Shown here: piece by piece, positions 44,001 to 56,000 of the stretch
Layout: each line of letters starts with the position of its first letter
How positions within the stretch are numbered: the stretch's first letter is position 1
Source: Microbacterium yannicii
Lineage (GTDB): Bacteria > Actinomycetota > Actinomycetes > Actinomycetales > Microbacteriaceae
Reading direction: 5' to 3'
DNA: 64,000 bases
NCBI RefSeq assembly: GCF_024055635.1
Contig: NZ_JAMXMB010000021.1
Location: forward strand, 62,001-126,000
Notes under the pieces: generated by a model
Seen by the model: the letters and a program-made list of their open reading frames with translations, nothing else
What the model was told of the DNA's origin: nothing
The model's database searches: none
Translations under genes and position numbers: made by a program

Positions 44001-47000
44001 GTCCCCGCAGGAGCAGGCGTGACGGATGCCGGCGACCTCGGGTTCGGGGCCTCCGTGGCACTCGCGATCGTGACGTCGCGCACCACAGCCGAGATCGCGG
44101 ACGGGGCGACGGTCACCGGGTCCGGCGCGGTGACGCTGCTCGCCTCCGGGCGCAGCACCACCTCGGCCGAAGCCCGCATGGGCGCGGCGGGCGGCGACGT
44201 CGCCCTCTCTCCCGCCGTCGCCGTCGCCCTCTCGACGGTGACCTCGACGGCGCGCGTCGGCAGCGGCGCGCTCGTCACGGTCAGTGGTGCCGTCGACCTC
44301 GACGCGGTGCTCGAGGCCACCGCGACGGCCACCGCCTCGTCCTCGGCGCTGGGCGCCTCGGACGCGGCGGTGGGGCTGGGCGTGGCGCTGGCCATCGCGA
44401 ACCACTCGTCCCTCACCGAGCTCGCCCGCAGCGTCACCGCTGCCGGTGCGGTGACGCTGGCGACGTTCCTCACCTCGACGTCGACGTCCACCGCGACCGC
44501 CTCGGCGGCGGGCGCTCCGGAGAACCCGGCCGACTCCGGCGATGCCGGAAACCCCGGCGGCGCGGGCGGCACCGGCGTCGATCAGGCGGTCGCCGCCGAG
44601 CGGTCCCACGCCGACGGGGTCGCCACCGCGAACGGCGGGTCGGCCAGCGGCGGTGCCACCACGCCGCAGGCGGCGTCGTCACAGGGCGGCGTGAACGCGG
44701 CCGCGGCTGTCGCGGTGACGCTCGCCACCGCCCGGGCGGAGTCGCGCCTCGCGGCGGGGACGACGATCACCTCGACGGGGCTGGTCTCGCTCGCCTCACT
44801 CGCGAACGTCGATGCCACCTCGTCGGCCGATGGCTCTGCCTCGCAGGGCGCCGACGCCACCATCGGCGCCGCGGTGGCACTCACGCTCGCCGACGTGGTG
44901 AACCATGCGATCGTGCCGGCCGGAGCGTCGGTAGCGGCTCATGATCTGACCGTGCAGACCGGGGTCCAGCCGTCGGGTGCCGACACGGTGTCCGCGTTCG
45001 GTGCCCGGTCGGTCGCCGGTGCCGGCGGCGGGAAGGTCTCGGTCGCGGGCTCGTTCGCCCTGGCGGTCGTCACTCACACGACGCTCTCGGCGCTCGACGG
45101 CGGCGTCGTGCTCACCGGCGGCGACGCCACGGTGAGCGCGGCGAGCGCCGTCACCTCGACGGTCTCGGCACTGCCGGCTGGCGCGGGCGTCACCGACGCG
45201 GGCGATCTCGGGGTCGGGGCGTCCGTTGCGCTGAACCTCGTCACCGACCGCACCACCGCGCAGGTCTCCGCCGGCGCGACGATCACCGGTGCCCGCGACC
45301 TCACGCTGGCGGCGACCGCGGACTCGGGCGCCGTGACCGAGGCGCGCATGGGCGCCGCGGGCGGCGACGTCGCACTGTCGCCGGCCGTCGCCGTGACCCT
45401 GTCGACCGTCGCCACCGCCGTACTACTCGGCGCCGGTGCGCCGATCGACCTGTTGCGCAGCCTCTCGGCCACCGCCACCCAGAAGGCGCGCGCGGCGTCG
45501 ACGGCATCGGCCGCCGTGCTCGGCGCCGGCGACGCGGGCGTGGGTGTCGGCCTCGCGCTGACGATCAGCGGCCACACCGTCACGGCGCTGCTCGCCCGCA
45601 ACGTCACCGCCGCCGCCGACGCGAGCCTGCGCGCGTTCGGCGTCTCGTCCTCCTCCTCGACCGCCTCCGCATCGGCCGCGGGAGCACCCGAGAACTCGGG
45701 CGGCGGGGGAGGCGCCGGCTCGGGCGTCGATCAGGCGGTCGAGGCCGAGCGCTCCCACGCATCGTCGACGTCCGCCGCGAACGGCGGCGCAGCCGCCGCA
45801 GGCTCCTCGGCTCCCGCCGCGGAGTCGTCGCAGGGCGGCGTGAACGCCGCGGCGGCGGTCGCGGTGACCCTCGCGACCGTGACCACCGAGACGTCAGTGG
45901 TCGCCGGCGTGGTGCTCACGGCGGGCGCCACAGCGATGCTCGCCTCGAGCGCCAACACGGATGCCGGGTCGGCGGCCGACGGTTCGGCCTCGCAGGGAGC
46001 CGACGCCACCATCGGCGCGGCCGTCGCGATCACACTGGCCAACATCGTCAACCGCGCCGCGGTCCCCGTCGGCGTCACCGTCACCGCGCGCGATCTGATC
46101 GTCTCGGCGACCGTCACGACGGACGGCGCCGATCAGACCTCGACCGTGTCGGCGCAGTCGGTCGCGGGAGCCGGCGGCGGCGACGTCTCAGTGGCCGGCT
46201 CGTTCGCGCTCGCCGTGGTGAACCACTCCACCCGCGCCGGCATCGACGGCACGGTGGCACTCACCGGCGACGCCGCTCTCACCGCCGCGAGCGCCGTGTC
46301 GAGCACCGTGAAGGCGCTCCCGGCGGGAGCCGGCGTCACCGACGCGGGAGACTTCGGCTTCGGGGCATCCGTCGCTCTCAACCTCGTCACCGACACCACC
46401 CTCGCCGAGGTCGCCGACGGGGCGACCCTCACCGGCGCGCGGCACCTGACGCTGGGCGCCACCGCCGCCGACATCGCCGTCACCGAGGCGCGCATGGGCG
46501 CTGCCGGCGGCGACGTCGCGCTGTCGCCGGCGGTCGCCGTGACGCTCTCGAATGTCACCACCTCGACCCGCCTCGGCACCGGCGGGCTGCTCTCGCTGAG
46601 CGGCTCGCTCACCGCCACCGCTATGCAGAAGGCCTCGGCTGCCACGACGGCCTCAGCCGCGGTGCTGGGCGCCGCAGACGCCGGCGTCGGCGTGGGCCTC
46701 GCGCTCACGATCGCGAACCACTCGGTCTTCGCAGAGCTGCGCCGCAGCCTCACGGCGGCCGCCGACATCGCGCTGAAGGCCGCGGGGGTCTCGTCGTCCG
46801 CCGCGACCGCTTCGGCCTCTGCCGCCGGTGCTCCCGGCAACGGCGGCGGAGGCGGCGGCTCGGGCACCGGCGTCGACCAGGTGGTCGCCGCTGAGCGCGC
46901 GCACGCCGACTCCACCTCGACCGCCCACGGCGGCCAGGGCGCCGGCACGGCCGCCGCTCCCAAGGCCGAATCGTCGCAGGGCGGCGTGAACGTCGCCGCA

Positions 47001-50000
47001 GCCGTCGCGATCACGCTCGCCACGGTGCGTGCAGAGACCATCGTGGGTCCGGCGATCGCCGTCACCGCAGGCGGCACCGCGATGTTCGCGAGCGCGGCCA
47101 ACACCGACGCCGCATCGTCCGCCGACGGGTCGGCCTCGCAGGGTGGCGATGCGACCATCGGTGCGGCCGTCGCCATCACGCTCGCCGACGTGAGCAACCG
47201 CGCGGACGTGCCGAGCGGCGTGACCGTCACGGCCCACGACCTGATCATCTCGTCCACGGTCGCGGTCGACGGAGCCGACCAGACCTCGACGATCTCGGCG
47301 CAGTCGGTCTCGGGCGCCGGTGGCGGCGACGTCTCGGTCGCCGGCTCGTTCGCGCTCGCCGTGGTCACCCACCTCACACGGGCGGCGATCGACGGCACCG
47401 TCGCGCTCACCGGCGGCGACGCCGCGCTGACCGCGGGCAGCGCCGTGGCGAGCACCGTCAAGGCGCTGCCGGCCGGAGAAGGCGTGACCGATGCGGGCGA
47501 CTTCGGCTTCGGGGCATCCGTCGCCCTGAACCTCATCACCGACAAGACCGGCGCCGAGGTCGCGAACGGGGGCACCCTCACCGGCGGCCGTCACCTCACC
47601 CTGACCGCGACATCCGCCGACACCGGCGTCACCGAGGCGCGCATGGGCGCCAAGGGCGGCGACGTCGCCCTCGCGCCCGCGGTCGCGGTGACCCTGTCGA
47701 ACGTCACCACGTGGACCCGTGTGGGCACCGGCACCCTGAACCTCACCGGCAGCCTCACGATGATCGCGACGCAGACGGCGTCGGCCACGTCGACGGCCAC
47801 GTCGGCCGTTTCGGCGGCAGCGGATGCCGCGATCGGCGTCGCGCTCGGGCTGACGATCGCGAACCACACGGTGACAAGCTCGCTCGCGCGCAACGTGACG
47901 GCCGGAGCCGACGTCTCGCTGCGCGCGAGCGGTAACTCGACGTCGGCGTCGTCGGCGGCCGCGTCGGCCGCCGGCGCGCCGCAGTCCGCGGGCGGTGGCG
48001 GAAGCTCGGGCTCGGGCGTCACCGACGCCGTCGAGGCCGAGCGCACCCACGCCGGAGCGGCCTCGAGCGCGAACGGCGGCGACGGCGCCGGGTCGGCCAC
48101 GACCCCCGCCCCCGAGTCCTCGCAGGGCGAGGTGAACGCCGCGGCCGGCGTCGCGATCACCCTCGCGACCGTGCGGGCCGAGACGATCGTGGAGCCGGGC
48201 GTGTCCTCGCTCACCGCGGGCGGAACGGCGGCCTTCGCGAGCTCGGCGAACACCGACGCCTCCTCGTCGGCGGACGGTTCGGCGTCGCAGGGGACCGACG
48301 CGACGATCGGTGCGGCGGTCGCGATCACGCTCGCCCACGTGGTGAACCGTGCGACAGTTCCGGCGACGCTCACCGTCACCGCCCACGACCTCATCGTGTC
48401 GGCGGCGGTCACGCCGAACGGGACGGATCAGACGTCGACCATCTCAGCGCAGTCGGTCGCCGGAGCGGGCGGCGGCGACGTCTCGGTCGCCGGCTCGTTC
48501 GCGCTGGCCGTGGTCAACCACGCCACCCGCGCGGGGGTCGACGGCACCGTCGTCCTCACCGGCGGCGACGCGGCGCTCACCGCGACCAGCACCGTCTCGA
48601 GCACCGTCAAGGCGCTGCCGGCCGGCGAGGGCGTCACCGGCGCCGGCGATCTCGGGTTCGGGGCATCCGTCGCACTCAACCTCATCACCGACAAGACCAC
48701 GGCCGATATCGCCGACGGCGTCAGCCTGACCGGCGCACGCCACGTCACGCTCATCGCGACGGCGACCGACGCGGCGGTGACCGAAGCCCGCATGGGCGCC
48801 GCAGGCGGCGACGTCGCGCTGGCGCCCGCGGTCGCGATCACGCTGTCGAACGTCACCACGTCGACCCGCATCGGCACCGGCACGCTCACCATCGGCGGCA
48901 GCCTGACGATGTCGGCGGCCCAGACGGCTGCGGCGGCGACGACGTCCTCGTCGTCGGTGCTGGGAGCAGCGGATGCCGCGATCGGCGTCTCGCTCGCGCT
49001 CACCGTCGCGAACCACGTCGTGACCAGCGCGCTCGGCCGCAACGTCACGGCGGGCGCCGACGTGTCGCTGAAGGCGTCGAGCATCTCGGCATCGTCGGCG
49101 ACCGCGGCGGCCTCGGCCGCCGGCGCCCCCGAGAACGACGCGGACTCCGGCGATCCGGCGAACCCCGGTGGTGCGTCGGGGACCGGCGTCAACCAGCTCG
49201 CCGCGAGCGAGCGTGCGCACGCCGACTCGGTCGCGACGGCCAACGGCGGCGACGATTCCGGCGACCAGGCCGCCCCAGAGGCGGAGTCGAGCGACGGGCC
49301 GGTCAACGTCGCAGCGGCGATCGCCATCACGCTGTCGACGGTGCGGGCGCGCACGATCGTCGAGCCGGTGGTGACGGCCGTGACCGCAGCGGGCACCGTC
49401 GCCCTGGCGACGAGCGCCAACACCGACGCGGCATCCTCTGCCGACGGGTCGGCGGCCGGCGACGGCGACGCGACGATCGGCGCGGCGGTCGCCCTCACGC
49501 TCGCCCACGTGACGAACGCGGCCGACGTGCCCGTCACGCTCACGCTGCGCGCGCACGACCTCCTCGTGAGCGCCACGGTCACGGCGGCCGGCGCCGACAC
49601 CACCGCAACGATGGGCGCCCAGGCCGTCTCGGGCGCCGGGGGCGGCAAGATCTCGGTCGCCGGCTCGTTCGCGCTCGCGGTCGTCAACCACACCACCCGC
49701 GCCGGCATCGACGGCACCGTCATCCTCACCGGTGGCGACGCCGCGCTCACCGCGACGAGCTCGGTGTCGAGCACCGTGAAGGCGCTGCCGCACGACGACG
49801 GCGTGATCGCCACCGGCGACGCCGGGATCGGGGCATCCGTCGCACTGAACCTCATCACCGACCGCGCGAGCGCCGAGGTCTCCGACGGCGTCAGCCTCAC
49901 CGGCGCCCGCCACGTGACGCTCACGGCCACCGCGACCGACGCCGCGGTCACCGAGGCGCGCATGGGCGCGAAGGGCGGCGATGTCGCGCTCGCGCCGGCG

Positions 50001-53000
50001 GTCGCCGTGACCCTCTCGAACGTCACGACCTGGACGCGCATCGGCACCGGCGTCCTGAGCGTCACGGGCAGCCTCACGATGGTGGCCACGCAGACCGCCC
50101 GGGCAGCCACGACGGCGTCGTCGGCCGTGCTGGATGCCGCGGATGCCGCGATCGGCGTCGCGCTGGCGCTCACCATCGCCAACCACGGGGCGACCAGCGC
50201 CCTCGCGCGTGATGTCGTCGCGGGCGCCGATGTGGTGCTGCGCGGGTCCAGCATCTCGGCCTCGAGCGCGCTGGCGGCGGCGTCGGCGGCCGGTGCGCCC
50301 GAGAACGAGGATTCCGGCGATCCAGGCAACCCGGGCGGCGGTTCTGGCACGGGTGTCGACCAGGTGGCTCAACGCGAGCGGGACCACGCGGACGACGTCT
50401 CGACCGCCAACGGCGGCCAGGATTCCGGCGCGACCGGCAACCCGAGCGCCGAGACGAGTGAAGGCCCGGTCAGCGTCGCGGCGGCGGTGGGCATCGTGGT
50501 CTCGACGGTCCGCGCCGAGACGCTCGTCGAGCCGACGGTGACCTCGATCACCGCGGCGGGTGCCGTGGTGCTGGCGACCAGCGTCAACACCGACGCCCGC
50601 TCGGGCGGCGACGGATCGGCCGCCGGCGACGGCGACGCCACCATCGGCGCCGGCGTCGCGCTGACCTTCTCGACCACGACGAACCGCGCGACGGTTCCGG
50701 CGTTCCTCACGGTGACGGCGCACGACGTCACGCTGTCGGCCACGGTCACGCCCGACGGCGCCGATGCCACCTCCGCGTTCGGCGCCGCCGCATCCTCGGG
50801 CGCGGCGGGCGGCAACGTGTCGGTCGCCGGATCGGTCGCCATCGCCATCGTCACCACCGACACGCTCGCGACGGTCTTCGGCACGCTCATCCTCACCGGT
50901 GGCGACGCGACCCTGCTGGCACGCAGCGCCGTCGCCGGCACCGTCACCGCACTGCCGATGGGAGAGGGCGCGAGCGGCACCGGCGACGCCGGGGTCGGGG
51001 CATCCTTCGCCCTCACCCTCGACACGCACCGCACCAGCGCGCTCATCGGCGACGATGTCTCGGTGACCGGGGCGCGCGACGTGAGCCTGACCGCGGAAGC
51101 GCGCGACGCCACCACGACCGAGGCCCGCATGGGCGCCAAGGGCGGCGGCGTCGCCATCGCGCCCGCCGTAGCGATCGTGCTCTCCCACGTGACGACGCTG
51201 GCCCGGATCGGCACCGGCGTCCTCGTGACGAGCGGCGACGTGCTGATCCGCGCCACGCAGCACGCCTCCGCCGAGAACTCGGCCTCTGCCGCCGCCATCG
51301 CCTCCGACGACGCGGCAGTCGGCGTCAGTCTGGCGCTCACCGTCGCCAACCACACGGTGACGGCGATGCTGGGCCGCAACACCACGGCCGGCGGCGACCT
51401 GACGATGCAGGCCTTCAGCTGGTCGCGCTCGAGCGCCCTGGCCGCCGCCTCCGCGGCCGGAGCCCCGGAGAACGACGAGGACGCCGGCACCGGCGACCCC
51501 GCGACCGAGGGCGGCGCCGCCGGCACCGGCGTCGACGAGCAGGTCGGCGGCCAGCGCGACTACGCCGATCAGGTCGCCGGCGACTACGGCGTCGAAGGGT
51601 CGGGCGACACCGAGACGCCGAACGCCGAGACCAGCTCGGGTCCGGTGAACGTCGCCGCCGCAGTCGGCATCGTCATCGCGACCGTCCGCGCACGCTCCAT
51701 CGTCGAGCCGCAGGTGGCGGCGATCACGGCGACCGGCACGGCCACGCTGTCGTCGTCGCAGAACACCGATGCCGCGTCCGGCGGCGACGGCTCGGCCTCG
51801 CGTGGCGGCGACGCGGCGATCGGTGTCGGTGTCGCGATCACGTACGTCGACGTCGTCAACCGCTCGATCGTGCCGGCCACCCTGACGCTCCGCGCGCACG
51901 CGCTCGCCGTGCTCGCCGCCATCACGATGGACGGCGCCGACGACACCTCCACGATCCGTGCCGTGGCGTCCTCGGGTGCGGGCGGCGGCAAGGTGTCCGT
52001 CGCCGGATCGGTGGCGCTCGGCCTGGTGTGGTTCGACACCCTGGCCGCCGCGTCGGGCACCGTGATCCTGACCGGCGGCGACGCGACGCTCGGCGCCGGC
52101 AGCAAGATCGACACCACGGTCAAGGCGCTGGCCGCGGGCGAAGGCGTCGTCGCCACGGGTGACGCGGGGGTCGGGGCATCCTTCGCACTCGCGCTCGTCA
52201 CGAGCGACACGCACGCGCGTCTCGACGACGAGGTTTCGCTCACCGGCGCCGAGGACCTGACGGTCGCCGCCTCGTCGGTGAGCCGCACCACGACCGAGGC
52301 CCGCATGGGTGCCAAGGGCGGCGACGTGACCGTCACGCCGTCGATCGCGATCACCGTGTCGGATGTCAGCACCACCGCCGTCATCGGCTCGCTCGCCTCG
52401 GGGTCGATCGTGGTCACCGGCAACGTGCTCGTCTCGGCCATGCAGCACACCGCCGCCCACACGACGGCCGGCGCGGTGGCGACCGATGCCGGGGATGCCG
52501 CGGTGGGCGTCGCCATCGCGCTGAACTTCGCCTTCGACAGCGTCTTCGCCACGACGCGTCGCAGCATCACCTCCGGCGGCTGGATGGCGTTCTCGGCGAC
52601 CGGGTCCTCCCTCAACGGAGCCACCGCGACGGCTTCGGCGAGCGGCGCTCCCGGCGAGTCCAGCGGCGACGCCCCCTCGAGCGGGGTCGACGGCCAGGTG
52701 CAGGAGCAGCGGGACTACGCGAACACCGCCAGCCTCGGCCAGGGCGGTGCGGGCGTCCAGAACAGCGAGAGCCCGTCGGCATCGACCAGCGACGGCGGCG
52801 TTTCGGTCGCCGGGGCGGTCGCGCTCACCATCTCGGACGTCAGCTTCACCGCGTGGCTGCCCGACGCCCTCGAGCTCACGGCCGGCGGCCATGTCTGGCT
52901 CACCTCGTCGGCGCAGGTCGACGGCAAGGCCGAGGCGAGCGGCACCGCGCTGGCGCAGGACGACGCGGGCGTGGGCGCCGCGGTCGCGCTCAACCTCGTC

Positions 53001-56000
53001 TTCCTCGTGAACAACGCGTGGGTGGGCGACGACGCCGTCATCTCGGCCGACGGCTTCACCGCCGCGGCGCTCATGACGACGGTCGGCTCCGACACCACGC
53101 ACGACTTCTCGGCGATCGCGAACGCGGGCGCCGGCTCCGACGACGTGGGTGTCGCGGGCGCGGTCGCCCTGAACATCGTGTTCGACAGCACCGAGGCGTG
53201 GATCCCGTCCAGCGCCCGCGTCGATTTCGGCACCGGCGACGTTCTCATCGCGGCCGAGAACCGCCGCACCGACACCGCGAAGGCGAAGGCCGACGCGACC
53301 GGCGGCGGCTCGAGCACGGGAGTCGGGGCATCCGTCGCGATCAACGTCATCTCCGACGACGTCACGCGCGCCGAGATCGAGGACGGCGCCGACGTCACCG
53401 GCGGCCTCAGCGTCACCGTGCGCGCCGACCACACCGATGCCGTGCTCAACGAGGTGACCGCCGGCTCGGAGGGCGGCACCGCGGTCAGCCCCGCCGTCGG
53501 CATCAACGTCGTGCTGCCGGTGGTGCTGGCGCGCGTCGGCACCCCTGGTCTGCGCCCGTTCGTCGCGACCGGTACGGTCATGGTGCGGGCGACGCACTCC
53601 GGATCAGTGACGGTCGAGGGCGATGCCGACGCCGCCGGCGGCAGCGTCGCGATCGGCGCGATCATCGTCGTCAACGTCGTCGACATCGACGTGCGCGCGA
53701 CCGTCGTCCGCGACATCACCGCCGGCGCACTGTGGCTCATCGCCGCGACGGAGCTGCACGCGAGCGCGTCGGCCAAGGCCAGCGCACGTGGCACGCTCGG
53801 CGGCTCCGAGAGCGGTGGCGACGCCGACAACGCCGACCAGCAGGCGCAGCAGCAGCTCGACGGCACGCCGGCGACGAGCGGCTTCGGCGGCAGCCTCCCG
53901 TCGTCCAGCGACAGCGTCGCCCAGGGCAACGGCCAGGCGAGCGGGCAGTCCGGCCAGTCCAGCGACGGCGTCGGCGTCGCCGCGGCCGTCGCCGTCGACT
54001 GGGTGACCGTCGACAGCCTGGCGACCGTCGCGCCGGCCCTCACGATCGTGGTCGACGGCGTGTTCGCGGTGCTCGCCTCGAACGAGACGGATGCCGCGGC
54101 CAAGGCCCTCGGCACCTCGTGGAGCATCGAGAGCGACACGAACACCGTGGGCGCCGCCGTCGGCCTGAACGTCGCGACGGTCACGAACCGCGGCTCGATC
54201 GGCGCCGGCGCCGACGTCACGGCCGGGTCGGTCGCGGTCACCGGTCTCACCCCGGCGAACGCGCGGAACGACTTCCAGGCGTGGGCGATCGCCGCGGCAG
54301 CAGGTCAGGGCGATGCCGCCGTCGCGGGTGCGGTGGCCGTGCAGGTGCTCGTCCTCGTCAACGAGGCGGTCATCGGTGACGGCACCACGCTCATCGTGGC
54401 GGACGGCATCTCGCTCGACGCCTCGAACCCGATGGGCCTGCAGGGCCTCGCCGCCTCCGCGGCGCTGACCACGAACGGCAGCGGCGTCGGCGCCGGCATC
54501 GTGGTGCAGTTCGTGGAGTCGACCACGCTCGCCCACATCGACTCGACCTTCGCGGGCCCGACCACGATCCAGGCCGGCGGGGCGATCATCGGCAGAGCGT
54601 CGGCATCCCTCGTCCCGCTGGCAGCGCCCGACGTTCCGCTCATCGAACTGCCGGCATTCACCGGCGTCGCGCTCGGCGCGGCGCTCGGCGGCGGCGATGC
54701 GGGAGTCGGCGGGTCGCTCGTCGTCAACGTCGTGAACCGGGCGACGCGCGCGTGGCTCGGCGACGCGGCCTCGGTCAACCAGGGCATCCCGACGGCCGCC
54801 GCCCAGGACCTCTCGTTCACCGCGTCCGACCAGACCGAGTTCGTCGACGTCGCGGGCGCGCTCGGCGCGAGCACCGGCAGCGCGGGTGTCGGGTTCGCTC
54901 TCATCGTCGGTGCGCACAACAAGGATGTCCGCGCCTACGTCGGCCGCGGCGTCACCGCCGAGCTCGCCGGCTCGGCGTGGCTGCTGGCGACCGCGGGGGA
55001 GAGCTTCACCCAGATCGTCGCGGGCGGCGGCGTCGCCTCGGACGCCGGCATCGCGGGCTCGTTCGTCGTCTTCGTCGTCAATCAGGGCTCCGGGGCGCCC
55101 GGGACGCGTGCCTATGTCGACAGCACCGCCGAGACGCCGACCGCACTGCGCGCCCGCGGCTCGGTGACCATCGCCGCGGCGGACCCGGTCACGATGACCA
55201 TGTTCGCCGGCGCCATCGGCGCCGCGAGCACCGCCGGCCTCGGACTCTCGTCGGTCGTCTTCGTCCGCACCGGCATCGTCGACGCGTTCGCCGGTCCCGA
55301 GGCCGAGCTGTGGGCCCGCGGCGGCATCGGCCTCTCGCTGACAGCCACGCAGAGTGAGGACCTGTGGCTCGTCGCCGTCGGCGGCGGGGTGGGAGGGACC
55401 GCGGGTCTCGCGGGAGCGGCGACCGTCGGCGTCCAGAACAACACCACGCACGCGCATCTCGACCGCAGCGTCACCGTGGACGGCGTGACCGCGGGTGGAT
55501 CCGCAGGCCTCAGGATCGCGGCATCCGACGACACGACCCTGCGCGGCATCGCCGGGCAGCTCGCGGTCGGCGGCACGGCGGGCGTGGGGCTCGGCGCCGA
55601 CGTGCAGGTCGTCAACAAGTCCACGCAGGCCTGGATCGCGCCGCAGACGCTGGTCACCGTGAGCGGCGACGTGACGGTCGACGCCACGTCGAACGAGACG
55701 GTCACCAGCGTCGCCGCCGGCGGCAGCGTGGGCGGCACCGCCGCCGTCTCGGCCAACGCCACGGTGTCGGTGTACACGATCGTGACGAAGGCGTTCGTCG
55801 GCGAGGTGTGCGGCGCCGCGATCGCGAGCGAAGCGCTGTGCGCGGCATCCCGTGCCGTCGTCGTCGCCGGCGGGAGCGCGCGCATCTCGGCCAACGAGGT
55901 GCTGTCGATGGACATCGTCGCCGGTTCGGTCGCCGTCAGCGGCACCGCCTCGGTCGGCCTCACGGCCGCGGTGCCGGTGCTCAAGAAGACGACCACCGCC

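Noticed and set aside
38691..53789. CRISPR-like or satellite DNA array
   Set aside because: The repeat period of about 1.16 kb is far too long for CRISPR, always a multiple of three, and the reading frame is kept throughout, so it is a protein repeat.
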